From: Planococcus circulans
GTDB taxonomy: Bacteria > Bacillota > Bacilli > Bacillales_A > Planococcaceae
Direction: 5' to 3'
Length of the DNA stretch: 64,000 bases
Assembly: GCF_020023385.1 (NCBI RefSeq)
Contig: NZ_JAIQCL010000001.1
Span: 811,031-875,030 of the forward strand
Below, piece by piece: positions 1 to 7,958 of this stretch; position 1 is the first letter of the stretch, and the number at the start of each line of letters is the position of its first letter. The notes below the pieces were generated by a model. It worked only from the letters and a program-made list of their open reading frames with translations. It was not told where the DNA came from and did not search any database. The translations under genes were made by a program, and so were the position numbers.

Positions 1-758
1 CCGGCTTCTTGCGGGAACCCTCTCCTAAGCGCTGAAGCGACTTATGAACCCTGCTCAAATTGTGTGGGTGCCAGGCACCCGCACAACTCCCACACAATTT
101 ACTCCATGCTCACTATCTCCCTCTCACAAAAGAAATTTGTTGCATATTCCAGCAACACGTTTAGCTGAGGCGCTTCAATGGAGGGGGTGGAGCAAGAAGA
201 CTGGCAAGCGGAGCGCGGCCCGGCTTCTTGCGGGAACCCTCTCCTAAGCGCTGAAGCGACTTATGAACCCTGCTCAAATTGTGTGGGTGCCAGGCACCCG
301 CACAACTCCCACACAATTTACTCCATGCTCACTATCTCCCTCTCACAAAAGAAATTTGTTGCATATTCCAGCAACACGTTAAGCTGAGGCGCGTCAATGG
401 AGGGGGTGGAGCAAGAAGACTGGCAAGCGGAGCGCTGCCCGGCTTCTTGCGGGAACCCTCTCCTAAGCGCTGAAGCGACTTATAGAACTCTGTCCAAATT
501 GTGTAGGTGCCAGGCACCCGCACAACTCCCACACAATTCACTCCACGCTCACTCCCCCCTCCCACACAAAAGAAATTTGTCGCGTATTCCAGCAACACTC
601 TGAGCTGAAGCGCGTCAATGGAGTGGGTGGAGCAAGAAGACTGGCAAGCGGAGCGCTGCCCGGCTTCTTGCGGGAACCCTCTCCTAAGCGCCGAAGCGAC
701 TTATGAACCCTGACCAAATTGTGTGGGTGCCAGGCACCCGCACAACTCTCACACAATT
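1..758. repeat. Tandem array of composite P + N/H repeat units, about 220 bp each
   Basis: Four P palindromes (GGGTGCCAGGCACCC core) begin near 57, 276, 496 and 716, so the unit is about 220 bp. Between them sit three full hairpin modules (180-244, 399-463, 620-684) plus a half copy at 1-44. In these modules the middle stem is GCAAGAAG paired with CTTCTTGC. A linker with CAGCAACAC precedes each hairpin. The array continues off the left edge. The short open frames inside recur only because the repeat recurs; none has a convincing ribosome binding site, so I call no gene here. Confidence 0.9.
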
Positions 759-836
759 CACTATTATAGAAGAAACTCTTTGCATTCCCCTTTGGAAATT
801 AATGCTTTTTGAGTCTTATAGACCACTAAAATTTTC

Positions 837-865
837 ATGACAACTTATGGGGCGCAAGTTATAAT
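837..865 (+). promoter_or_regulatory. Sigma-A-type promoter for the MBOAT/SGNH pair
   Basis: ATGACA at 837-842 (5 of 6 to the -35 consensus) and TATAAT at 860-865 (6 of 6) are separated by exactly 17 bp. Transcription would start near 872, giving a leader of about 130 nt before the start codon at 1005. The rest of 760-1004 is AT-rich and shows no gene. Confidence 0.65.
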
Positions 866-1004
866 AAATGGGTTATGAAACTTTACTTGGTTGATATGGA
901 ATGATGATCGCTTTCCTGTTGATTTGGTTGGATGTTTTTGGTGAGATTTTGTAAGCAACTGATTTTTCAAGCGATTAATACTAGTATAGTGAAGGTGTCC
1001 GAAC

Positions 1005-2447
1005 ATGATTTTCAATTCTTTTGAATTTATCTTTTTATTCCTGCCAATTGTTTGGGTTCTCTATTACGTTCTTGGGCGCATCCATATTCCGTTTGCGAAA
1101 ACTTGGTTGCTAGTGGCTTCCTTGTTTTTTTATGGCTATTGGAACCCTGCCTATCTGCCGCTGATTTTGATTTCGATGCTGCTCAATTATGCCATCGGGG
1201 TGTTTCTGGGGCGTAACCGCGGAGGAGCTTTCCGAAAAGGCATTTTGACTGTCGGCATTCTCTTTAATGTGCTGCTGCTCGGCTATTATAAGTATTATGA
1301 CTTTTTTGTTGAAAACATCAATGTGGTTTTCGGTGAAGACCTGGTCCTGAAGAATATTTTATTGCCACTCGCGATCAGTTTCTACACGTTCCAGCAAATT
1401 GCGTATTTGGTGGATTCGTACCGATTGGAGACGAAAGAATACAATTTCCTGAACTACGGTTTGTTCGTATCGTTTTTCCCGCAATTGATCGCGGGGCCGA
1501 TTGTCCATCACCGCCAAGTGATGTCGCAGTTTTCGGCGAAGGAATCATACCGCATCGTCTATGAGAATATTTCCAAAGGACTGCTGATTTTTGCGGTCGG
1601 CCTGTTCAAGAAAGTGGCGATTGCGGATACGTTTGCAGAATGGGCCAATCAAGGCTATGGCAATGTCGAGTCGCTGACTTTCGTCGACAGCTGGTTTACG
1701 ACGATGGCCTATACGCTGCAATTGTATTTCGATTTCAGCGGCTATTCAGACATGGCGATTGGACTGGCATTACTGTTCAATATCCGCCTGCCGCTCAATT
1801 TCAATTCGCCTTATAAGGCACTCGATATCCAGGATTTCTGGAGACGCTGGCACATTACGTTATCCCATTTCCTGACGAATTATATCTACATTCCGCTCGG
1901 CGGCAACCGAAAAGGCGCCGTCCGCACCTATCTCCATATCCTGATCATCTTCTTCATCAGCGGGGTTTGGCACGGTGCCGGTTGGACGTTCCTGATCTGG
2001 GGCGCGATGCATGGCTTTGCGAGTGTCATCTGCCGCTGGTGGAAACGCGCCGGCTATCGTATGAATAAAGTCTCGGCCTGGATGCTGACGTTTTTATTCG
2101 TCCACCTATCCTGGGTGTTCTTCCGTGCGTTGACGCTGTCGGATGCGGTGATTGTCCTGAAAGCGATGTTCGGTTTTAACGGATTCTATTTGCCAAGCGG
2201 GTTTATCCAGCTCTTCCCTTCTATAGATGAGAACTGGTTGTTGACCTTGCCATTCACCACGTCGTCCTGGGAAATCGCTTTGACGATGGCAGTCGGTTTA
2301 GCATTAGTGTTCTTTGCGAAGAATTCCATTGAAATCATGGAGCAGAAACAGAACAATACACGCACGGCGATTTTTGTATCGGTCCTGCTTTTCTATAGTG
2401 TCATGCAACTGCAGCAAGTCAGTGAATTCCTGTACTTTAATTTCTAG
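1005..2447 (+). CDS. MBOAT family membrane O-acyltransferase (AlgI/PatA/DltB-like)
   Basis: This 480-residue multi-pass membrane protein belongs to the MBOAT family, which moves acyl groups across or at the membrane onto extracellular acceptors. Family landmarks are the PQLIAGPIVHH stretch near residue 160, the DFWRRWHITLS motif with H283, and SGVWHGAGW with the presumed catalytic H323. The ATG has AAGGTG about 8 bp upstream and a good promoter further up. The next gene starts 11 bp after the stop and encodes an SGNH-like extracytoplasmic protein, the usual partner. No dltA/dltC is adjacent, so D-alanylation is unlikely. O-acetylation of a wall polymer is my inference, supported by the surface-polymer context of the window; the acceptor is not shown by the sequence. 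Confidence 0.9.
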   Translation: MIFNSFEFIFLFLPIVWVLYYVLGRIHIPFAKTWLLVASLFFYGYWNPAYLPLILISMLLNYAIGVFLGRNRGGAFRKGILTVGILFNVLLLGYYKYYDFFVENINVVFGEDLVLKNILLPLAISFYTFQQIAYLVDSYRLETKEYNFLNYGLFVSFFPQLIAGPIVHHRQVMSQFSAKESYRIVYENISKGLLIFAVGLFKKVAIADTFAEWANQGYGNVESLTFVDSWFTTMAYTLQLYFDFSGYSDMAIGLALLFNIRLPLNFNSPYKALDIQDFWRRWHITLSHFLTNYIYIPLGGNRKGAVRTYLHILIIFFISGVWHGAGWTFLIWGAMHGFASVICRWWKRAGYRMNKVSAWMLTFLFVHLSWVFFRALTLSDAVIVLKAMFGFNGFYLPSGFIQLFPSIDENWLLTLPFTTSSWEIALTMAVGLALVFFAKNSIEIMEQKQNNTRTAIFVSVLLFYSVMQLQQVSEFLYFNF

Positions 2448-2458
2448 GAGATGATCCC

Positions 2459-3502
2459 ATGAACGATAAAAAATTCAGCATTACCGTTATGGCGATTTTC
2501 GCTGTATTGACTTTAACTGTTGCCGCTTTTAATTTTTGGATGGATCCGTTGTGGCATTACAGCCACGCCCATGGACTCAACGATGTGCAGATTGTCGCCG
2601 ATGAGCGCGAACAAAAGACGGCACAGCAGCTTTACCACCCGACCCATGCAGATACCCTCCTGCTCGGCAGCAGCCGCAGCACCTATGTGCAGCCGGCGGG
2701 ATTCACGGAATGGGATGTCTATAATTACGCAGTGGCCAATTTATCGATGCGTGAATATTACACGATGCTGCTGTATGCGTTTGATCAGAATCCCGATTAC
2801 GAACGGGTGTTGATCGGCGTTGATTTCTTCAAATCCAGTGAGGAACAGGCAAAAAATGCCCGCGCCATCACTGGCTATGAAACGAAAGTCCAGGCGCCTT
2901 TCTACCGCGCCAAGAACTTATTGTCTTTCGATGTCTTAGGCTATGCCGCCGATAACCTGGAGTTGTCTGCAACGGACAAGGTCACTGCGGACCGGTTGTA
3001 CAACCGCAACGGCGATGCGTTTGCGAAGAGGCTGTCGGAAGAAGAAATCAAAGAAGATACTGCCGCTAAGATTACGCGTTTTGAAGAAACGTTCTACGGC
3101 GACAATTATGTTTATTATCCCAAGTATAAGGAAATCATGCAGAAGGTTCGCGACAGCCATCCGGAAGCGGAAAAGATCATCTACACGACTCCGATTTCTA
3201 CGGAGTTGTTCAAGTCGCTGGTCGGGACCGGCCTGTTGGATGAATACGAAACGTGGCTCCGCGATTTGGTGGAGGTCAACGGCAGTGTGTGGAATTTCAT
3301 GTACCCGAATAGTGTGACGAACGAAATTACGAATTATTATGATGGCCACCATTTCTATCCGGAGATCGGCGCATTGATTTCCAAGCGTATGGAGCAAGGT
3401 GCGGATGCGGATGTGCCGGAGGATTTTGGTGTGCTGGTGACGGAAGAGAATATCGAAGCGCATCTGGAGATGGTCAGAGGTTTGGCTGCGGAGTTTGAGT
3501 GA
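2459..3502 (+). CDS. SGNH/AlgJ-PatB-like extracytoplasmic partner of the MBOAT
   Basis: 347 residues with one N-terminal membrane segment (about 7-26) and the rest predicted outside. LLLGSSRS places a candidate nucleophile serine at 71-72 and DGHHF near 295-299 supplies a candidate Asp/His pair; this is the split SGNH hydrolase layout seen in AlgJ/AlgX and PatB proteins that pair with MBOATs. The start has GGAG upstream and lies 11 bp after the MBOAT stop, so the two form an operon. The stop codon is followed immediately by a P palindrome with a T run that could terminate the transcript. Likely role: transfer of the acyl group from the MBOAT to a polymer. The fold assignment rests on short motifs, so it is moderate. 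Confidence 0.75.
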   Translation: MNDKKFSITVMAIFAVLTLTVAAFNFWMDPLWHYSHAHGLNDVQIVADEREQKTAQQLYHPTHADTLLLGSSRSTYVQPAGFTEWDVYNYAVANLSMREYYTMLLYAFDQNPDYERVLIGVDFFKSSEEQAKNARAITGYETKVQAPFYRAKNLLSFDVLGYAADNLELSATDKVTADRLYNRNGDAFAKRLSEEEIKEDTAAKITRFEETFYGDNYVYYPKYKEIMQKVRDSHPEAEKIIYTTPISTELFKSLVGTGLLDEYETWLRDLVEVNGSVWNFMYPNSVTNEITNYYDGHHFYPEIGALISKRMEQGADADVPEDFGVLVTEENIEAHLEMVRGLAAEFE

Positions 3503-3540
3503 AATTGTGTGGGTGCCTGGCACCCACACAATTTTTTTGG
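3503..3540 (+). terminator. P palindrome acting as probable rho-independent terminator
   Basis: Directly after the stop codon, AATTGTGTGGGTGCC pairs perfectly with GGCACCCACACAATT around a single T and is followed by a T run. This is both a member of the dispersed P family and a textbook intrinsic terminator for the MBOAT/SGNH operon. Confidence 0.7.
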
Positions 3541-4077
3541 TTTTTTAAGTCGCTCCGGTGCTCTGGAGAGGACTCCCGCGATAAGCCGGGCATCGGTGGT
3601 ACATGCGCCTTCGCTTGGGTGGAGTGAGATTATGTGGGTTCTATAAGCAGCTTCGGTCGCTTAGGGCATGGCTCACGCCATGAGCCGAGAAGAACCCTCG
3701 TCTTATCGCTCCGCCCAGCCCGTGGACGCGCCTCAGCTGGGTGTTGGGGGATACGCAACCTGTCTACTGGGTGTTGCGGGATTAGTGAGTGAGTGGTTTT
3801 GGAATCGCTCGGCAGCGGTGGTGCACGCGCCTTCGCTTGGGCAATAATTTAGCTTTAGTAGGATTCTATCAGTCGCTTCGGTCGCTTAGGGCATGGCTCA
3901 CGCCATGAGCCGAGAAGAACCCTCGTCTCATAGCTCCGCCCAGCCCGTGGACGCGCCTCAGCTTGGTGTTGTGGGGATACGCAACCTGTCTACTGGGTTG
4001 TGTGGTGTGGGAAGTGAGTGAGGGGTTCTGGAGTCGCTCGGCAGCGGTGGTGCACGCGCCTTCGCTTGGGTGGAGTG
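3541..4077. repeat. N/H repeat cluster (two degenerate hairpins plus N modules)
   Basis: The stretch holds a half H hairpin (3547-3600), two diverged H hairpins of the GGGCATGGC / GCCCAGCCC type (about 3660-3730 and 3890-3950), and N modules ending in GCGCCTTCGCTTG near 3600, 3840 and 4070. The two hairpin copies and their flanks are direct repeats about 235 bp apart. There are no plausible genes. Confidence 0.8.
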
Positions 4078-4130
4078 AATTGTTTGGGAATTGTTTGGGT
4101 GCCAGGCACCCAAACAATTCTCAAACAATT
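4078..4130. repeat. P palindrome, TTGTTTGGG class, full nested form
   Basis: Both sides carry the arm twice: AATTGTTTGGG appears twice on the left and its complement twice on the right, around GGTGCCAGGCACC. The arm here is TTGTTTGGG/CCCAAACAA instead of the commoner TTGTGTGGG/CCCACACAA, so both strands of the stem changed together. Confidence 0.85.
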
Positions 4131-4224
4131 TCCCTGTTGTACCAAAGAGAGCGGCTGTGAGGGATGTTTCCTGTACGTTTGCTTTTCGTTTACGAAAAGC
4201 CGGCATCATGGAAAGTGAACTGGA

Positions 4225-4585
4225 TCGAGTAAGTGACGCGTTGATTGATTTACATGAACGTTGTGCGGCTGTACCTTCATCTTCAGGGTTCCTATCTCAA
4301 TCTGTAGAGTGGCTACCTGAAGCATCCCACTTCTTACCTGAACTTACTCCATTTCTACATGGATCTCACTGGTTTTATGGAGTTCAAGCCCCTGAATGGA
4401 AGCTGTTCGCGTGGCGAACAGCCGGGAATAGGGAATGCCGCTCTGTTGCCGGGCTTTGCCCATATAGAAAATATGATTTTTTCATGAAATTCATGTAAGA
4501 AGGAGAACGGTTCAGGTAAAGACATCAAAAGGTGCGATAGAAACGTCACCTCTTCATCTAGAGAGAAAAAACACCTGTAGAACCC
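4225..4585 (+). repeat. A21 element, copy 1
   Basis: Left arm: 7-bp cores of the TCTACAT/CTTACCT type at 4249, 4270, 4291, 4312, 4333 and 4354, each exactly 21 bp apart. Centre: GCTGTTCGC (4402-4410) pairs with GCGAACAGC (4414-4422). Right arm: reverse-complement cores (ATGTAAG, AGGTAAA, CGATAGA, ATCTAGA) at 4493, 4514, 4535 and 4556. A frame reads through the left arm with a 7-residue periodicity, but this follows from the 21-bp spacing and I do not call a protein. Confidence 0.85.
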
Positions 4586-4599
4586 GTCACGGCTTGTCC

Positions 4600-5124
4600 A
4601 AGCCCAGCGAAGGCGCGTGCATTACCGCTGCCGAGCGATTTTAGAACCCCATGCCCACTATCTCCCTCTCACAAAAGTAGTTTGTTGCATATTCCAGCAA
4701 TACTCTAAGCTGAGGCGCGTCAATGGAGGGGGTGGAGCAAGAAGACTGGCAAGCGGAGCGCTGCCCGGCTTCTTGCGGGAACCCTCTCCTAAGCGCTGAA
4801 GCGATTTATGGAACCCTGTCCAAATTGTGTGGGTGCCAGGCACCCGCACAACTCTCACACAATTCACTCCACGCCGACTTCTCCCTCCCACACCAATGAA
4901 ATTTGTTGCGTATTCCCGCACCACTCTAAGCTGAAGCGACTTATGGAGTCATGCCCAAATTGTGTGGGTGCCAGGCCCCCGCACAACTCTCACACAATTC
5001 ACTCCACGCCTACTTCTCCCTCCCACACAAAAGAAATTTGTTGCGTATTCCCGCAACACTCTAAGCTGAAGCGACTTATGGAATCATGCCCAAATTGTGT
5101 GGGTGCCAGGCACCCGCACAATTA
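4600..5124. repeat. Composite repeat array with full and hairpin-less units
   Basis: An N module (about 4610-4650) is followed by one full H hairpin (4725-4789, GCAAGAAG/CTTCTTGC class) and three P palindromes at 4822, 4957 and 5092. The last two P copies are only 135 bp apart because the H hairpin is missing from those units; the junction there reads GCTGAAGCGAC. The central palindrome at 4957 has one C in place of A in its right arm. Confidence 0.85.
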
Positions 5125-5126
5125 AT

Positions 5127-5162
5127 AAAAAAAAGCTTTCCGCAACGAGCGGAAAGCTTTCT
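5127..5162 (-). terminator. Intrinsic terminator of the SLH 5'-nucleotidase gene
   Basis: AAAGCTTTCCGC and GCGGAAAGCTTT form a 12-bp stem with a 5-nt loop. On the minus strand it is followed by a run of T, just past the stop at 5168. Confidence 0.9.
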
Positions 5163-5167
5163 TTGTG

Positions 5168-7528
5168 TTATTCGATCACGATTCGGTACTTGGCGAAATC
5201 GTTGGCAGCTGGGGCTACGTAAGTGATGCCGCTGCCTTCTGGGATCAGGCTTTGTGCGTTGGCCGAGGTTTCAAAGACGATGTTCTGGTCGCCCGCAATC
5301 GGTGCGAATTTCCAGTTGGCGTCTGCTGAAGGGTCGATGGTTCCGATTTCCAGCAGGTAGTCGATGATGACCTGGCGATTTTCATAAGCGTAATCGATGA
5401 CTTCCACGGCATCGGTGACGCCTGGGAAGTTGCCGGTTGCGCGGTAGTTATTCGTTGCGACCAGGAATTCCTGGGCATCGGTTACCGGTGCACCTTCGTA
5501 TGAAAGATTTTTGATGCGGTTGGAAGCTGGATTCGCCAGCACGCCTTCCGCGTCGTATTTGGCAGGGACGGTGACGTCGATTTCGTAAGTGACGCCGTCC
5601 AATACGTCAAAGTTATAGGTGCGGAAATCGTTGTTGATCAATGGCTGTTCGCCTGTCGCTGTCGGGTTGATTTGCTGGAATTGCCCTGCGGACATCTCGA
5701 GCCACTCCTTGACGTCTTTGCCTGTCAGTTTCAAGGCGAATACCGTGTTGTCGAAGACGTAAAGGTCGGCGACGTTTTTGATGGCGATTTCACCGGTTGC
5801 GATGTCTGTGTAATAGTTTCCTCCATTACGGCCGCCCGCTTTAAACGGTGCTGCTGCAGATAGGATCGGCAAGTCGGCATTGGCTGTACCCGCTACCTGC
5901 TGCTCGACATACCAGGTTTGTGCGTTGTTGACGATCTGGACAGATGGATCGTCCTGAACCAGTGAGAAGTAGCTGTTGATCGGTGCTGTGGTTTCACCGA
6001 CTGGGCTGCGTACGTATTCGATGGTCGCTTCGTGTGTTTCTTTGACAGCGTCAATGACTTGCTGTGCGACGACGTCGGATTCGGCATCGATTTCACGCAA
6101 TTGCGCTTTGCCCGATTCAACGTTCCATTCCTTGCCTTTTTGCGATAGCTGCAAATCAATGATGCCTAAGTGGCTGCCGAAATTGCCCGGCATAACGACG
6201 GGTGTGCCGTTGATGGTCCCCTGCTGTTGGTCGACATTTTTCAAGTCGCCGTAAGAGCCCGGGAAGACATCGTGGTTGTGGCCGGTGATGATGGCGTCGA
6301 CGCCTTCCACTTCAGAAAGCTGGTAGGTGATGTCTTCTTCGCCGATTTCATGGGTTTCGTCACCCATTCCTGAGTGGGATAGGACGACGACTACGTCCGC
6401 TCCCGCTTTTTCCACTTCCGGAAGGAATTTCTCAACCGATTCGACTGCGTCTTCGGCGGTCACTTTTCCTTCAAGATGCGCACGGTCCCATTTCATGATG
6501 TGCGGAGCGACGACTCCGATGACACCTACTTGGATCGTGTGCTTCTTGCCTTTGCCATCGACCACTTCCTTGTCGATGATCGTGTAGGGTTCGTAGCGGT
6601 TTTCATTTGTTTCAGCGTCGTAGACATTGGCGTTCAGCACTGGGAACGGTGCATCGTCCAGCGCTTCGTCCAAATAATCCAAGCCGAAGTTGAATTCATG
6701 GTTGCCTAAAGTCGATGCATCGAAATTTAGTGAATCAAGTGCGGCATAGGCCGGATGCAGCTCGCCTTCTTCGATCGGATCGACGGTTGCTTTATAGCCG
6801 CCGAATGGCGTTCCCTGAATCAGGTCGCCGTTATCGAATAGGAGCGAGTTGCTGTTTTCTTGGCGCGCCTGTTCGATCAGCACCCCTGTTTTCGCTAAGC
6901 CCAGGCTGTTCGATACTTTGTCCTGGTAGTAATCGTAATTGACGAAGTTGGTGTGGAGGTCGGAGGTCCCCAGAATGCGCAAGGTGACATTCTTGCCGCC
7001 GACCGGCTGATATTCTTTCAGCAAGCGCTGGACAATCGCCCGCATCTCGCCTGGAGAAACCGGCTTCGATGGTTTTACGGTGCCGTCACCATAGCCTTTG
7101 AGCAGGCCGATGCCGACTCCTTTGGCCAGGTCCTTCAACAGGCTTTTGCTTAAGTAACGGTTATCTTTAAAATTTCTCAATAAGCCTGTCGAATAGACTT
7201 TGTCCGTCATGACTGCGCGTGAAGCGATTGAAAATGCCTGCTCACGTGACAGTTTTTCATCCGGCGCAAAGACCGTCTTGGACTTTCCGCTCGTCAACTT
7301 CAGGTTGTAAGCCGCTTCAACATATGGAGCCAGCTCCTTATCGACGTCCTTGAAGCTGATGGTCGAGCCGTCCCCTAAATCCAGTTTCAGGGACGTCACC
7401 AAATGCTTGATGAACTCGCCTCTCGTCACTTCGTCGGCTGCCGCCTGTGTTGGAACGGCTGTAAACAATCCGCTGAGAACAAGGACAACCGCTGCGAGAA
7501 TCATGGAAATTTTTCTACTGATCGCCAT
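5168..7528 (-). CDS. SLH-anchored 5'-nucleotidase / 2',3'-cyclic phosphodiesterase
   Basis: 786 residues. A signal peptide (about 1-30) is followed by a degenerate SLH region (about 33-172) for attachment to the pyruvylated wall polymer. The calcineurin-like metallophosphatase domain (about 182-430) shows the metal ligands D190/H192, the DNGD motif to D235, GNHE at 275-278, H385 and GHNH at 416-419. A 5'-nucleotidase C-terminal domain (about 490-700) gives substrate binding. The family releases phosphate from extracellular nucleotides. The start has GAGGAG-type sequence upstream and the gene stands alone with its own terminator. The SLH repeats are less regular than in the neighbouring proteins. 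A related nucleotidase lies at the right edge of the window. Confidence 0.92.
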   Translation of the reverse strand: MAISRKISMILAAVVLVLSGLFTAVPTQAAADEVTRGEFIKHLVTSLKLDLGDGSTISFKDVDKELAPYVEAAYNLKLTSGKSKTVFAPDEKLSREQAFSIASRAVMTDKVYSTGLLRNFKDNRYLSKSLLKDLAKGVGIGLLKGYGDGTVKPSKPVSPGEMRAIVQRLLKEYQPVGGKNVTLRILGTSDLHTNFVNYDYYQDKVSNSLGLAKTGVLIEQARQENSNSLLFDNGDLIQGTPFGGYKATVDPIEEGELHPAYAALDSLNFDASTLGNHEFNFGLDYLDEALDDAPFPVLNANVYDAETNENRYEPYTIIDKEVVDGKGKKHTIQVGVIGVVAPHIMKWDRAHLEGKVTAEDAVESVEKFLPEVEKAGADVVVVLSHSGMGDETHEIGEEDITYQLSEVEGVDAIITGHNHDVFPGSYGDLKNVDQQQGTINGTPVVMPGNFGSHLGIIDLQLSQKGKEWNVESGKAQLREIDAESDVVAQQVIDAVKETHEATIEYVRSPVGETTAPINSYFSLVQDDPSVQIVNNAQTWYVEQQVAGTANADLPILSAAAPFKAGGRNGGNYYTDIATGEIAIKNVADLYVFDNTVFALKLTGKDVKEWLEMSAGQFQQINPTATGEQPLINNDFRTYNFDVLDGVTYEIDVTVPAKYDAEGVLANPASNRIKNLSYEGAPVTDAQEFLVATNNYRATGNFPGVTDAVEVIDYAYENRQVIIDYLLEIGTIDPSADANWKFAPIAGDQNIVFETSANAQSLIPEGSGITYVAPAANDFAKYRIVIE

Positions 7529-7639
7529 CTTTTCATCTCCTCTTCTTTTTGACTAAATAGTCTAACAACTAAATTATATACGACAACCGAAATATTAAAA
7601 GATATTTACAAAAAGAAAATAGAGTGGAGTTGCGGCTTT

Positions 7640-7760
7640 CTTAGGGTTCTCTAAGTCGCTTCGGACGCTTTGGAGTGGGTTCCCACAAGAAGTCAGGCAG
7701 CTAAACACTGCCAGTCTTATTGCTCCACACTCCGGGTACGCGCCTTCGCTTGATCCGGTT
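7640..7760 (-). repeat. N/H repeat, reverse orientation
   Basis: Hairpin 7672-7733 in a divergent region between two genes. GGAGTGGGT and a slightly damaged partner form the outer stem; the middle stem is ACAAGAAG against CTTATTGC, with one mismatch. GCGCCTTCGCTTG ends the unit. Only this unit and a P copy fill 7560-7803. Confidence 0.75.
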
Positions 7761-7803
7761 AAATTGTGTGGGAATTGTGTGGGTGCCTGGCACGCACACA
7801 ATT
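7761..7803. repeat. P palindrome
   Basis: Arm duplicated on the left (AATTGTGTGGG twice), centre GGTGCCTGGCAC with a T. The right arm carries one substitution (CACGCACACAATT). It lies upstream of the SLH gene at 7959. Confidence 0.85.
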
Positions 7804-7958
7804 CTCTTTAGGTTTCTCGGACGTAAAGTATCCCAGCATTCCCCATCCAAATGCCTCCAATTAATCAGAATAATCAGTATTATTTATGGTTATCGGCTTC
7901 CTCCCCTGTTAAAATGCAGGTAAGGATACGAAAAAAAGTTTTAGAAAGGATGAGAGCT

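Noticed and set aside
44..756. Short proteins in the left-edge array
   Set aside because: They only reflect the repeat period; the same peptide fragments occur in several frames and orientations wherever the repeat occurs.
1005..3502. MBOAT gene as dltB and partner as dltD
   Set aside because: No dltA or dltC nearby, and the partner has the AlgJ/PatB-like Asp/His near the C-terminus; a general MBOAT/SGNH pair is the safer call.
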